A stretch of 64,000 nt of DNA, from contig JBCBEX010000009.1 in NCBI GenBank assembly GCA_038528235.1, forward strand, positions 21,166 through 85,165, read 5' to 3'. Source of the stretch: JBCBEX01 sp038528235. GTDB taxonomy: Bacteria; Bacteroidota; Rhodothermia; Rhodothermales; Rubricoccaceae. The notes beneath the pieces were generated by a model. It was not told the origin of the DNA, made no database searches, and saw nothing but the letters and a program-made list of their open reading frames with translations. Shown piece by piece: positions 15,668 through 25,143 of the stretch (positions within the stretch are counted from its first letter, which is position 1; every line of letters starts with the position of its first letter). A program made the translations under genes and the position numbers.

Positions 15668-15701
15668 GGCAGCAAAGGGATGGGGGCGAGTGTGGGCGGG
15701 T

Positions 15702-17117
15702 TCAGACGTCGTCGCCGTAGAACATGCGCTGGGCGCTGGGCGGCCCCATCGTGCCCGAGTCGTAGGGCTGCGACGTCAGCGAGCCGTCGAGGAGCGGCGT
15801 GAACAGCTCCCAGGCGGCTTCCACCTCGGCGGCGTGCACGAAGTGCGTCTGGTCGCCCTCGGCGATGTCGTGGAGGAGCGTCTGGTAGGCGTCGGGGAGG
15901 TCGCCGAACGCGTCGCCGTAGGAGAACGCGAGCGTCTGCGAGGTGGTGAAGAACCGCTCGCCGGGGCCCTTGACCTCGAAGGCGAGCGAGAAGCCCTCGT
16001 CGGGTTGAAGGCGGATGCGGAGCACGTTGTTCGAGAGGCGGCAGGCGTGCCCGCCCGCTTCGAAGAGCCGGACGGGGGGGCGGCGGTAGAAGACCGAGAT
16101 CTCGGTGTAGCGGCTCGGCATCCGCTTGCCGGTGCGGAGGAAGAACGGGACGCCCTGCCAGCGCCAGTTCGCCACGTCGAGCCGAAGCGCTACGAACGTC
16201 TCCGTGTTGGAGTCTTCGGAGATGGCCTCCTTGTCCGTGTAGCCGTCGTCCCCGTTGGCGGCGACGTACTGTCCGAAGACGACCGAGCGCGGGTCGATAG
16301 GGAGCGTGGAGCGGAGGACCTTCAGCTTCTCCTCGCGGATCGAATGCGCGTCGAAGGCGGCGGGCGCTTCCATCGCGGCGAAGCAGAAGAGCTGCGTGAG
16401 GTGGTTCTGCACCATGTCGCGCAGCGCGCCCGTCTGGTCGTAGAACCCTGCGCGGTCTTCCACACCGAGCGTCTCTGCGACCGTGATCTCGATCCGCTCG
16501 ACGTGGTCGCGGTTCCAGAGCGGCTCGAAGAGCGCGTTGGCGAAGCGGAAGACGAGCACGTTCTGCACGGTCTCCTTGCCGAGGAAGTGGTCGATGCGGT
16601 AGACCTGGTCCTCCGAGAAGTGGTCGTGGACGAGTTCGTTGAGTTCCTTCGCCGTGTCGAGGTCGTACCCGAAGGGCTTCTCGACGACGAGCCGGGTCCA
16701 CCCCTCTGCCTCGTCGCTGCGGGCCCCGAGCGCCTCGATCACGTTCGGATAGACGCTCGGCGGCAGCGCGAGGTAGAACGTGAGGTTGTCGGCCCAGCCC
16801 CGCTCGTCCAGGATGGCGTCGGCGCGCTCGAAAACGGGACCGAGTTCGTCGTAGGCGTCGACTTGCGCGTAGGCGAAGCGGTCTGCCGCCCAGGCTTCAC
16901 GCTCGGCCTGGTCGATGCCAGCGCCTTCGAGCGCGCTCAGGGCCGCATTGCGGAGCCGGTCGTCGTCCCAGCCCGAACGCCCAACGCCCAGCACGACGAA
17001 CGGGGCCTCGGCGGCGGCGTGGCCGTCCTGGCAACTCATGTGGTAGAGCGCGGGGAGCAGCTTCCGCTGAGTGAGGTCGCCGGTGGCACCGAAAAGGACG
17101 AAGACGTGGGGTTTCAT
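15702..17117 (-). CDS. zwf: Glucose-6-phosphate 1-dehydrogenase
   Basis: 471 residues, slightly short of the usual 480-500. First step of the oxidative pentose phosphate pathway, producing NADPH. N-terminal dinucleotide-binding GATGDLTQRKLLPALY (residues 10-25) and the active-site RIDHFLGKE. No pgl or gnd beside it. The ATG is at 17115-17117. Confidence 0.96.
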   Translation of the reverse strand: MKPHVFVLFGATGDLTQRKLLPALYHMSCQDGHAAAEAPFVVLGVGRSGWDDDRLRNAALSALEGAGIDQAEREAWAADRFAYAQVDAYDELGPVFERADAILDERGWADNLTFYLALPPSVYPNVIEALGARSDEAEGWTRLVVEKPFGYDLDTAKELNELVHDHFSEDQVYRIDHFLGKETVQNVLVFRFANALFEPLWNRDHVERIEITVAETLGVEDRAGFYDQTGALRDMVQNHLTQLFCFAAMEAPAAFDAHSIREEKLKVLRSTLPIDPRSVVFGQYVAANGDDGYTDKEAISEDSNTETFVALRLDVANWRWQGVPFFLRTGKRMPSRYTEISVFYRRPPVRLFEAGGHACRLSNNVLRIRLQPDEGFSLAFEVKGPGERFFTTSQTLAFSYGDAFGDLPDAYQTLLHDIAEGDQTHFVHAAEVEAAWELFTPLLDGSLTSQPYDSGTMGPPSAQRMFYGDDV

Positions 17118-17196
17118 AGGACGGGCGGCAGGGAAGATGGAGAGCGACGGAGGGAACTGGGGCGGTGGGGGCCGAAGAGATGCGCTGGGAGGCGGT

Positions 17197-18123
17197 TCAG
17201 CTTACGCGATGCGTTCCAAACCAGCGCACTAAGCTAGGCACCACGCCGCACACGTCCTCGACCTCGGCGAGCGCCGCTGCGCCGGGCCCGACGGCGAGGA
17301 GCGGGACCGGATGGCGCGTGTGGCTCTTCGTGGCCAGGTCCTCGATGTTGCCGTGGTCGCTGGACAGCACGAGCGTCACGTCGTCGGGCAGGCCATCGAG
17401 GAGCGCTCCGAGAAAGCGGTCGAGGCTGGCGAGGAGCATTGCGGCGGTGCCTGGGTCCTGCGCGTGGCCCACCTTGTCGGTGAGCCAGAACTCGAAGAGC
17501 GTCACGTGGCGCCGGGCGGCGAGCGCGAGCAGATCGGCCGCGGCCTCCGCCTCGGAGCGGACCGGGAGGTCAGCGCCGGGCCACGACGCCCCAGTGAGGT
17601 CGGCGAATAGCGCGCGGCGGCGTTCGAGGTCGGCAGCGCGGCGCAGGCGGACGCCTGAGGCGTAGCAGCAATACGACGTGACGGTCCACCGCTTGCGCTG
17701 GCGCATCACCTCGAAGAACCGCGACGGGTAGGCGTTGGCGAAGGCGCACGTCGCGTCGACCGGCTGGTCCGTGCCGAGGGCAGCATGGAGCCGGGCGAAT
17801 AGGTTACGCTCCTTGAGGACTGGCTTTGAGGTGGAGTGGGGATAGGGGCCGTAGTGCCGCCCGGCTCGCTCTGCGCAGTTGACGCCGGTGAACAGCGAGG
17901 CCTGCCCGGTACCACTCTGCGGCAGTCCCTCCACGCCCAGGTTGGCATCGATGGGGCGGAAGAGGTGGCGTGGCTCGGTCAGTACCGGCGCTTCGTCGGT
18001 CCAGGCGTGTCCACCCGCGAGGCGGGCGAACGCGGGCAGGTCGTTGGTGGCGAGGGGGTTGGCGTCCGTCGCCGGGCCGAGGCCGACGCCGTCGAGGAAC
18101 ACAAAAAGAAGGCGGGGGAGCAC
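17197..18123 (-). CDS. Alkaline phosphatase-superfamily metalloenzyme (phosphomutase-like)
   Basis: 308 residues. Begins (GTG at 18121-18123) LPRLLFVFLDGVGLGPATDANP, with the metal-binding Asp of the first strand. The nucleophile candidate is the Ser/Thr of GLPQSGTGQASLFTG, with later DKVGHAQD and SSDHGNIEDL. The pattern resembles phosphopentomutase/phosphoglycerate mutase I and related hydrolases. No exact reaction can be given. Between the dprA-like gene and zwf on the same strand. Confidence 0.8.
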   Translation of the reverse strand: MLPRLLFVFLDGVGLGPATDANPLATNDLPAFARLAGGHAWTDEAPVLTEPRHLFRPIDANLGVEGLPQSGTGQASLFTGVNCAERAGRHYGPYPHSTSKPVLKERNLFARLHAALGTDQPVDATCAFANAYPSRFFEVMRQRKRWTVTSYCCYASGVRLRRAADLERRRALFADLTGASWPGADLPVRSEAEAAADLLALAARRHVTLFEFWLTDKVGHAQDPGTAAMLLASLDRFLGALLDGLPDDVTLVLSSDHGNIEDLATKSHTRHPVPLLAVGPGAAALAEVEDVCGVVPSLVRWFGTHRVS

Positions 18124-18165
18124 AGAGTGGAGGGGAGAGGGACGCGGGAGGGTAGGCGTGAGGGG

Positions 18166-19116
18166 CTAGCTATTCGACGAGAGCGCAGGCGGATCGTCGG
18201 ACAGCGGATCGTCGGACAATGGGGCTACGTTGCTGGTTCGGGCCGCAGCCACCACCCAGTCGAAATCGACGGGCCGGTCGAGGCGATGGACGCGCTCTGA
18301 GAGCGCCTCGGTGTCGGGACCCGCGATGGCAAACACCGGCCGGTCGGCGTCGAGCGCCCAAGCGAGGGCCTTGTGCTCAGGGGTGTCGGCCTGGGGCTCC
18401 ACGACCACCACGGCTGCCGCAAGGGCGGCCTGGGTGAGCGCGCGTTCGCGGTCGTCGTGTGCAAACGGACCGTGGTGCATGTCAAACGGCGCGCAGACGA
18501 GCCCGCCAGCCCCCACGACGGCACTCGCGTGGGGTCGGATCGAGGTGGGCAGCTTGGCCAGCCCGCTCGCCGCCACCACGACCGACGGGTGGCGCTGGGT
18601 GTAGCACAGCTTGTGCATCACCACGTCGAAGCCATCGGCGGCGGCGGCAACCACGGGCAGCCCAGCGCCGATCAGGTGTCGCACCAGCGCCTGCGCGGCC
18701 TCGAAGGCGGGGCCCGAGAGCCCAGCGCGTCCAAGCACGGCCACGGTCGGCTGCTGTAGGAGCGCCGAGGTGCCATAGCTGTAGAGCGTCACGGGACGTT
18801 CCGCCCGAGGAAGTAGGCCGAGACCGGCGGGCCAGCCTGGCGCGGCCGGCGTCCAGACGCGAACGTGCCGCCCCGCGTGGATCTGGAGCGCCGTCCGTAC
18901 CTCGTCGAGCACCGGCGCCATGGCGTCCTCGTCGAAGAGACGGGAGACGAGCGCTTCGGCCTTCGCGACGCCCTTGAGCCGGACGAGCACCTGCTCGCGC
19001 GGGGTGTCGAGCAGCGCCGCCCGAGTCGGAAAGTGCTGCAGGAGGCGGTGCGTCGTCACCCGCCCGACCCCGTCGAGGCGCAGCAGGGCGAGGGCAAACA
19101 GTGTAGACGGGTTCAT
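18166..19116 (-). CDS. DprA/SMF-like protein, divergent
   Basis: 316 residues. N-terminal helix-hairpin-helix (ALLRLDGVGRVTTHRLLQHF) and a Rossmann-like domain (TVAVLGRAGLSGPAFEAAQ to FAIAGPDTEALSERVHRL), the layout of DprA, the RecA loader in transformation. The normal DprA signatures are altered: the GSR block becomes LGRAG, and GLARGID becomes AAADGFD. It is therefore called DprA-like, not dprA. The C-terminus has a 15-bp duplication encoding LSDDPLSDDP. Start at the ATG 19114-19116. Confidence 0.6.
   Translation of the reverse strand: MNPSTLFALALLRLDGVGRVTTHRLLQHFPTRAALLDTPREQVLVRLKGVAKAEALVSRLFDEDAMAPVLDEVRTALQIHAGRHVRVWTPAAPGWPAGLGLLPRAERPVTLYSYGTSALLQQPTVAVLGRAGLSGPAFEAAQALVRHLIGAGLPVVAAAADGFDVVMHKLCYTQRHPSVVVAASGLAKLPTSIRPHASAVVGAGGLVCAPFDMHHGPFAHDDRERALTQAALAAAVVVVEPQADTPEHKALAWALDADRPVFAIAGPDTEALSERVHRLDRPVDFDWVVAAARTSNVAPLSDDPLSDDPPALSSNS
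18190..18219. repeat. 15-bp tandem duplication in the DprA-like C-terminal tail
   Basis: Two copies of a 15-bp unit (18190-18204 and 18205-18219, one base different) encode LSDDP twice. A 15-bp period is seen elsewhere in the window (25825, 55343, 56191). Confidence 0.75.
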
Positions 19117-19267
19117 AGAAAGCCTGAGCCTGCGGCGATGGGATGGGGAGGTAAGTTCGTAATCCTGGGGCGACAGAAAACAACGTTGATCGCATCTGGA
19201 GCGCGCCTGCATGCTTGGCACCGGCTTTGAGGGTGAGACGGCCTACTCCGCCATCTGCCTGCCCGCC

Positions 19268-22200
19268 ATGTCAGACGCCCTTCCCGTTCTGGTCGTCCCG
19301 GACGCCGACGATACTACCCGGCGCGTACTCAGCGCGCTCCGCGCTGCCGCGCTCGCCGAGGCCCCGTTGCCTGCCGATGCAACCCTGCCCGACTTGTTGC
19401 TGCGGTGGGACCGGCCCGCGGCGCTCCGTCTCGGTCCGTCGGCAACACCCGTGCGCGGCGCCGATGGGCGCGTCCTCTTCGTTGAGGGGACACTGACCGA
19501 ATCGGCCGGGGAAGACAGCGCAGCGGAAGCAGAACACGAAGGCACCCCCGAGCCTCAGCCAGAGCCCTCAGACCAGTCGCTGGTGTCGGCGCTTCTCGCC
19601 TACGCCGAGGCAGCAGACCGCGCGGACACGCCCGCCGATGTCTGTGCCGCAGCAGTGATCGCGGCCGAGCAGATTCTCGGCGCGGAGCGCGTTGCCGTCG
19701 TGCGGATAGACGAATCAGGCCGACTCGTGCTCGGCGGCGCCTCGCGCGCCTTCGAGGCACCGCTCTATGCGCTGCTGTCCGATGCCAAGCGCTGGCGCGA
19801 CTATGAAGTGCCCCGCCTTGCGTCTGCCGTGCCCCAGCTTGGCCAAAAATCGATCGCGCGGCTCCCCGAAACGCTCCGCCCGCTGTTCACGCACGCGCGC
19901 CACCAGGCCGCCCTCATCCTACCGATTTGGCACCGCAGCCAGCCCGTCGGCGCCGTGTGGGCGTTCTACGAGACGCCGCAGTCGTTCGGACTCCATGCGC
20001 GCCAGCGTGGCGGGCTGCTGGCCCACCATATGGCCATCACTCTTGCCGACTCTGGCGCGCAGCAGCCCCCCGCGCCTGCGGAGGCAGCGCTCGACTCTGC
20101 CGAGATGGCTGAGGCGAGAGCGACGACCCCTGCCTTTGATAAGGGCCCTGCCTTCGACAAGGGGTCGAAGCCGTCAGAGCGGGTGATGTCTGAGGCTCCG
20201 CTGCCGCTAAAGGCGCTCGTAGGGCTGGCCACCGTGGCAGCCTACGGTATGGAATGCAGCGATGAGGGCACGTGGACCGTCGCATGGGCCACGAAGTCGT
20301 TTCGGAGGCTGCTCGGCGCAGCATCAGCGCGGGCGCTCTCGTTCGACGATGTGCTGGCTGTCGTCCATCCCAACGATGCCTCCGGCGTCCGGGCGGCGAT
20401 AAACGAACTCGAACTAGACGCTCCAACTCGGTTTGACCACCGCCTTGTGACGCCGCGCGGCGAGGCAAGATGGGTGCGCCAGGCCGTCGTGCGCCGCGAG
20501 GTCGAAGGCCGCGCTGAGGTCCTCGCCGTGTTGATCGACATTGACCCGGACCGCGCTGCCCTCCGCCGGGCTGAACACGCGCTCGCCCAGGCACGGCACC
20601 GAGCCAGCACCAGCGTGCTACCGACGCTCAGCGAGTCGCTGCGCGCTCCGATCGCAGCCATCGTTGACCAGGCGCAACGTCTCAGCCAGCCCGGTCCGTT
20701 CCGGGACAACGAGCGGCTCCAGGTTGCCCAAGCCATCGCCGAGCAAGGGCGCGTGCTGTCGTCGTCGCTGAACCTGATGGTGGACCTTGCCCGCATCGAA
20801 GCAGGGGACGTTGACCTGGTGCGTGCAGACTTAGACTACCACGAGGCGGTGGGACGCGTCTTCGAGGTGCTCAGCCCGCTCGCGGCGCGGAAGGGGCTCA
20901 CCATCAAAGCACAGCGCGGCACTACCCGACCTGTCGTACACCAGGATGCCCATGCGCTCAGCCGCGTGCTGCACCACGTCGTCTCGATGGCGATCAAGGA
21001 AGCTCCGGCCGGTACGCTCCGCGTACGCACCGACGAGAGAGCCGGCATGGTAAGCCTCACCTTCCGGAGTGAGGCGATCCCGCAACCCGGGGCGGCACCC
21101 ATGCCCGACCACGCGCTGACGAGCCCTCTAAACGGCCTCGTGGCCGAGCGGCTGCTCGCGCTTATGGGTGGCCGGTTGCACCGCGAAGCCACCGCAAACG
21201 CCTCGTACTATCTCCGTCTCGACGTGCCGCTCGTCGAGCGAGCAACGGAGGCTGAGGATGAAGAGGCGGCGGCCCACATCGTCGCTCCAGCAGCTTCCCC
21301 GGTCACGGTTGAAGAGCAGCCGGTCTCTGTCGAAGAGCAGCACGACCAGGCGTCCCAGATCCGGAAAACCGAGGGCTCAGCGCCGGGGGGCACCGCTCCT
21401 GAGCGTGAGATTCCTCAGCCAGTCCTGACAGCGTTGGCCACGTCGGAGTCCGATCCCCTAGAAGCTGAAAAGGCGGAGCCTACCGTGCTGGAGACGACGC
21501 CCTCCCCGCTCTCTGAAGAGGCGGCGGTGGCTCCCAGCGCAGTGGATGCCGAGCCTGAGACGAGCGATGTTCCACGTTTCGGTGCCGAGGTACCGCCGAC
21601 GGAGCCGTCGGGCCAGGAGGAGGAGCCGCTCCGGAGCATGCCGCACCGCCAGCACGCGTCTCTGGAGGCGGCAGCCAACGCACTCATGCTGTTCGATCCG
21701 TTCGACGAGGAACTCGCCGACGTGGATGATGAGCCGGCCGACGTAGACACGAAGCCTGTCAGCACCGACACAACGCCTACCAATACGAACGACAAGTCCA
21801 CAGCCGAGGACGAGCAGCGCATAGATGCCACAAAGGACTTCCGTGGCCCTTCAGTCGCAATCGATAGCGATGTAGAGCAGGTGGCTACAGGGAGGCCATA
21901 CGCGCGCACGGAGGTCACGCTGCCTGTTGGTGTGAAGCTGCCCTATTCAGAGCATCCGCCTCGCAAAGTGGCTACGCCGATAGCCCGCACGACGGACTTG
22001 GCGCTTGACACCGCGCTCGACGCGTTTGCCGGTGTGGAGGTAGAGCCGCCGGTCGCCGAGCCACCGATGGCTGAGGAGCCCGACACCGAGGACGCAACTC
22101 CGCGCCCCCGCGTGCTGGTGGTGGAGGACAACCCAGAGACCCGGCTCCTGCTCGAACGCCTCATCGCCCGCGAGTTTGACGTGGTGGCTGTCGATTCGCC

Positions 22201-22483
22201 GCGCGCCACGCTGGATGCGCTCACACGCTATCCCTTCGACGCCCTCGTGCTCGACATCAACCTCGGCGGGCGCGAGACGGGCATCGACGTGCTGCGCATT
22301 GCACGATCCCTCGACGGCTATGCAGACGCATTCGCCATGGCTGTGACGGCCTACGGCGAGGAGGTCGACCGTGACCGCTTCCTCACGGCAGGCTTCCAGG
22401 CCTACGTTCAGAAGCCGTTTGAGCCGCACCGCATCTTGGAACCGCTCCGCGCAGCCATCGCAGCGAAGCGAGGCGCCGCCTAA
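19268..22483 (+). CDS. Large hybrid sensor with degenerate histidine-kinase core and receiver domain
   Basis: 1071 residues from the ATG at 19268 (MSDALPVLVVPDADD). Order: N-terminal about 1-100 unknown; GAF-like about 110-255; PAS-like about 320-430; HisKA-like helix from about 450; HATPase-like about 535-660; long acidic Pro/Glu-rich linker about 660-945; receiver about 948-1065. The receiver looks active: D996 in LVLDINLGG, Thr in VTAYG, Lys in VQKPF. In the HisKA helix the expected SHELRTP reads SESLRAP, so the phosphoacceptor His is Glu456. The N-box reads HHVVSMAIKEAP, without the conserved Asn. It cannot autophosphorylate in the normal way and may be a scaffold or a receiver driven by another kinase. 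Soluble; no membrane segments. Confidence 0.8.
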   Translation: MSDALPVLVVPDADDTTRRVLSALRAAALAEAPLPADATLPDLLLRWDRPAALRLGPSATPVRGADGRVLFVEGTLTESAGEDSAAEAEHEGTPEPQPEPSDQSLVSALLAYAEAADRADTPADVCAAAVIAAEQILGAERVAVVRIDESGRLVLGGASRAFEAPLYALLSDAKRWRDYEVPRLASAVPQLGQKSIARLPETLRPLFTHARHQAALILPIWHRSQPVGAVWAFYETPQSFGLHARQRGGLLAHHMAITLADSGAQQPPAPAEAALDSAEMAEARATTPAFDKGPAFDKGSKPSERVMSEAPLPLKALVGLATVAAYGMECSDEGTWTVAWATKSFRRLLGAASARALSFDDVLAVVHPNDASGVRAAINELELDAPTRFDHRLVTPRGEARWVRQAVVRREVEGRAEVLAVLIDIDPDRAALRRAEHALAQARHRASTSVLPTLSESLRAPIAAIVDQAQRLSQPGPFRDNERLQVAQAIAEQGRVLSSSLNLMVDLARIEAGDVDLVRADLDYHEAVGRVFEVLSPLAARKGLTIKAQRGTTRPVVHQDAHALSRVLHHVVSMAIKEAPAGTLRVRTDERAGMVSLTFRSEAIPQPGAAPMPDHALTSPLNGLVAERLLALMGGRLHREATANASYYLRLDVPLVERATEAEDEEAAAHIVAPAASPVTVEEQPVSVEEQHDQASQIRKTEGSAPGGTAPEREIPQPVLTALATSESDPLEAEKAEPTVLETTPSPLSEEAAVAPSAVDAEPETSDVPRFGAEVPPTEPSGQEEEPLRSMPHRQHASLEAAANALMLFDPFDEELADVDDEPADVDTKPVSTDTTPTNTNDKSTAEDEQRIDATKDFRGPSVAIDSDVEQVATGRPYARTEVTLPVGVKLPYSEHPPRKVATPIARTTDLALDTALDAFAGVEVEPPVAEPPMAEEPDTEDATPRPRVLVVEDNPETRLLLERLIAREFDVVAVDSPRATLDALTRYPFDALVLDINLGGRETGIDVLRIARSLDGYADAFAMAVTAYGEEVDRDRFLTAGFQAYVQKPFEPHRILEPLRAAIAAKRGAA

Positions 22484-22495
22484 ACCGGCATAGTC

Positions 22496-23029
22496 CTAGT
22501 CGCGCACGCCGAAGATCGTGTCCACGTCCAGCGCTTCGAGCGGCTGGCCGTCCACATGGACGGGCACGTGATGGGCCTCGGCGTACTCGACGATGCGGTG
22601 GCTCAGCGTGGCAAAGGCGGGGTAGGAGTGGGGAATCTTCAGCACAGTCGGGAGCGGCTTCTCGCTAGGCTCGCCGACCAGCAGCAGCCCTTCGGCGTCC
22701 AGTTCCACACGGGCCACGTCGGTCCAAGCGAGCTCCAGCGTGCGCCGCGCGAAGTCGTAGCCGATGACGCGCCGCATCGAGAGCTTGACGCACCACACGA
22801 CGCAGCGCTGGTGCAGATAGTCCAGCGCAGCCCACCCGAGGGCCGCGGCCAAGACCGCCGCCATGAGGCTAGCCCACACCAGGCCGTAGTCGAAATGGAG
22901 CACGACGAGCGGGGCAAACGAGACCACGGCGCCCGCCAGCAGCGACGTGCCGATGGTCAGCCGGCCCACGCGCTCGCGGGTCTGCACGAGCGCCTGCTCG
23001 TTGTCGAAGACCTCGTACCAGTCCGGCAT
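22496..23029 (-). CDS. Two-TM membrane protein with PH-like cytoplasmic domain
   Basis: 177 residues. Residues about 25-45 and 50-70 are membrane helices (TSLLAGAVVSFAPLVVLHF and LMAAVLAAALGWAALDYL). The C-terminal part (LELAWTDVARVELDAEGLLLVG) looks like a PH-type beta domain. Function unknown. Convergent with the sensor gene, 12 bp between stops. Confidence 0.65.
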   Translation of the reverse strand: MPDWYEVFDNEQALVQTRERVGRLTIGTSLLAGAVVSFAPLVVLHFDYGLVWASLMAAVLAAALGWAALDYLHQRCVVWCVKLSMRRVIGYDFARRTLELAWTDVARVELDAEGLLLVGEPSEKPLPTVLKIPHSYPAFATLSHRIVEYAEAHHVPVHVDGQPLEALDVDTIFGVRD

Positions 23030-23079
23030 GGCAGGGGCGGCTGAGTGGGTAGGCGGCTGCGGTGAACGTGCGGAGCATA

Positions 23080-23240
23080 GAAACTGTTTGGTAAGGGAGG
23101 ATCAGGGCGAAAGCGAGCGAGACGGCCGCCCTCAAGGCGCGTGAAGCGGGCGATGCGGCAGCATCGGCGATGCAGCGCAACGCAGAAGGCGGTCAGTCGC
23201 AGCCGCTTACAGCCCATCAGTGCTCTTGCCAAACAGTTTC
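23080..23240. mobile_element. Candidate 161-bp MITE-like element with terminal inverted repeats
   Basis: GAAACTGTTTGGTAAG at 23080-23095 and CTTGCCAAACAGTTTC at 23225-23240 are inverted repeats with one mismatch in 16. The interior has no convincing gene. The flanks (cata and gtaa) give no clear target-site duplication. Similar CTGTTTGG ends are common in IS5-type elements, which is family knowledge and not proof. Apart from this element and a 19-bp-spaced direct repeat of GCCAACGCTTAGG (about 23319-23352, overlapping the next gene's stop), nothing was seen in the 318-bp gap 23030-23347. Confidence 0.5.
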
Positions 23241-23347
23241 GTAATAGGTAGGCCTGGCTTCCTGAAAGGTTCACCCCGGCGCCGAATTTGCCCTGTCGCT
23301 TGCCAGGACCCAGGCGCTCAGCCAACGCTTAGGAACTCCGCCAACGC

Positions 23348-24379
23348 TTAGGCAGCCAGCGCGCGGTTCACGGCTTGCAGGGCGTCGCAGGCCAGGTCCA
23401 CATCGGCGTCGCTGAGGTCCCGGTGGAACGTGGCGCGGATGGTGCGTGGGCCGAACGCCACCATATGGATACCGTGCTCCTCAAGCTGAGCCAGGGCCGT
23501 CGCAGCGTCGCAGGGCACCGTGTCGAAGAGCACGATGTTCGTCTCGACGGTCGCCAGGTCGATGTCAAAGCTGGGGAGGGCGGCTACCGTTTCAGCCAGG
23601 CGCAGCGCACGGGCATGGTCGAGCGCGAGGTCGTCGAGGTGATGGTCGAGCGCATGGAGCCCGGCCGCGGCAAGGAGGCCAATCTGCCGCATGCCGCCGC
23701 CGAGCCGCTTGCGGATGCGCCGGGCCTCACGCATGGTAGCGGCGCTGCCTGCCAGCACCGACCCGACCGGCGCGCCTAGCCCTTTCGAGAGGCACACGTT
23801 GACCGTGTCGAAGGGCGCGGCCCACGTTGCCGCAGCGATGCCGGTCGCGGCGACGGCATTCCACAGCCGCGCGCCGTCGAGGTGCAAGGCGAGGTCGTGT
23901 TCGCGTGCCGTCTGTGCCGTGGCATGGAGTAGATCGAGCGGGAAGACGCGGCCGCCAGCCTTGTTGACCGTGTTTTCGAGGCAGAGCAGGGTGGTGCGCG
24001 GCTCCCAGTCGTAGGTGCCGCGCACCGCCGCCGTCACGTCGTCCGGTGTCACGAAGCCGCGCGGGTCGCCGACGGGCTTGAGCTGCACGCCGGAAAGCGC
24101 AGCGGGCGCGCCGGACTCGTAGTGGTAGAGGTGGCTGCGTTCCGCCACGATCACCTCGTCGGCCTGGCGCGTGTGGAGGTGCAGCGCGATCTGGTTGCCC
24201 ATCACGCCCGACGGCACGAACACGGCCGCCTCTTTGCCGAGCAACGTGGCGATGCGCGCTTCCAAACGCGCCCCAGTCGGGTCCTCGCCAAACACGTCGT
24301 CGCCGACCTCGGCGGTGGCCATCGCCTCTCGCATCGCGGGCGTAGGCTTTGTCACCGTGTCACTGCGCAGGTCGATCAT
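23348..24379 (-). CDS. ltaE: Low-specificity L-threonine aldolase
   Basis: 343 residues, PLP enzyme of fold type I cleaving L-threonine or L-allo-threonine to glycine and acetaldehyde. Starts MIDLRSDTVTKPTPAMR, the family signature. The PLP lysine is in NVCLSKGLGAPVGS. His in LHLDGARLWNA is near the cofactor. Cytoplasmic. The start is the ATG at 24377-24379; the frame is open upstream but lacks family similarity. Confidence 0.93.
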   Translation of the reverse strand: MIDLRSDTVTKPTPAMREAMATAEVGDDVFGEDPTGARLEARIATLLGKEAAVFVPSGVMGNQIALHLHTRQADEVIVAERSHLYHYESGAPAALSGVQLKPVGDPRGFVTPDDVTAAVRGTYDWEPRTTLLCLENTVNKAGGRVFPLDLLHATAQTAREHDLALHLDGARLWNAVAATGIAAATWAAPFDTVNVCLSKGLGAPVGSVLAGSAATMREARRIRKRLGGGMRQIGLLAAAGLHALDHHLDDLALDHARALRLAETVAALPSFDIDLATVETNIVLFDTVPCDAATALAQLEEHGIHMVAFGPRTIRATFHRDLSDADVDLACDALQAVNRALAA

Positions 24380-24411
24380 GAGGAGGGCACGCTGGTGTGC
24401 TTTAGGCTGCT

Positions 24412-25119
24412 CTAATACCCCAACTGCCACATGCGGCGGAGGATGAACTGCGCCGTCCGGTCGGCCGCGTGGGGCCGGCGCGTACGTGGGGCGGGAATGA
24501 TCGCGGCGAGGCGTGCGGCCTGGTTGCGCGAGAGTTGCGCCGCCGTCAAGCCGTAGTGCACCTGCGCAGCAGCCTCCGCGCCGAACACTCCGTCGGGGCC
24601 CCACTCGATGCTGTTGAGGTAGAGTTCCAAGATGCGCTCTTTGGGCAACAGCAGTTCGATGACCACAGCGAGCGGCACCTCGGCCGCCTTGCGGAGCCAC
24701 GACCGATCCGTGGTGAGGAACAGGTTCTTCGCGAGCTGCTGGGTGATCGTCGAGGCGCCCCGCAGGCGACCGCCGCGCGCAGCTTCCTCGCGAGCCTTGC
24801 CGATTTCTACCCAGTCGAAGCCGTGGTGCTGATAGAACCGCGCGTCCTCCGAGGCCACAACGGCGCGCTCCAACTGATCCGAAATCTCGGCGAGCGGGAC
24901 GATGTCGCGGCGGTAATCGTATGCGCCGTCGGTGCTCCACGACGCCACCCAGCGCTCAAGGTGCACCGTCGTGAACGGCGGGTCGACGACGCGGTAGGCG
25001 GCGATGAGGAGCGTGCAGGCCAGGAAGTAGCCCGCAACGAGCCACACCACCAGGCGGACGCTGCGTCCGAGCCAGCGCCGGAGCGGCGATGCAGAGCGAG
25101 GGGCGTCGGCGTCGGGCAT
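24412..25119 (-). CDS. mtgA: Monofunctional peptidoglycan glycosyltransferase
   Basis: 235 residues. An N-terminal membrane anchor (LVVWLVAGYFLACTLLIAAYR) then a GT51 domain: catalytic Glu in ASEDARFYQHHGFDW, and GGRLRGASTITQQLAKNLFL. Polymerises lipid II into glycan strands outside the inner membrane. No transpeptidase domain, as expected for MtgA. The ATG is at 25117-25119. Confidence 0.93.
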   Translation of the reverse strand: MPDADAPRSASPLRRWLGRSVRLVVWLVAGYFLACTLLIAAYRVVDPPFTTVHLERWVASWSTDGAYDYRRDIVPLAEISDQLERAVVASEDARFYQHHGFDWVEIGKAREEAARGGRLRGASTITQQLAKNLFLTTDRSWLRKAAEVPLAVVIELLLPKERILELYLNSIEWGPDGVFGAEAAAQVHYGLTAAQLSRNQAARLAAIIPAPRTRRPHAADRTAQFILRRMWQLGY

Positions 25120-25143
25120 TGGGGTGAAAGCAGGGGGGCGCGA

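Noticed and set aside
20128..20165. Repeat PAFDKG in the sensor protein
   Set aside because: An 18-bp local duplication within a linker; too short to be counted with the other repeat families.
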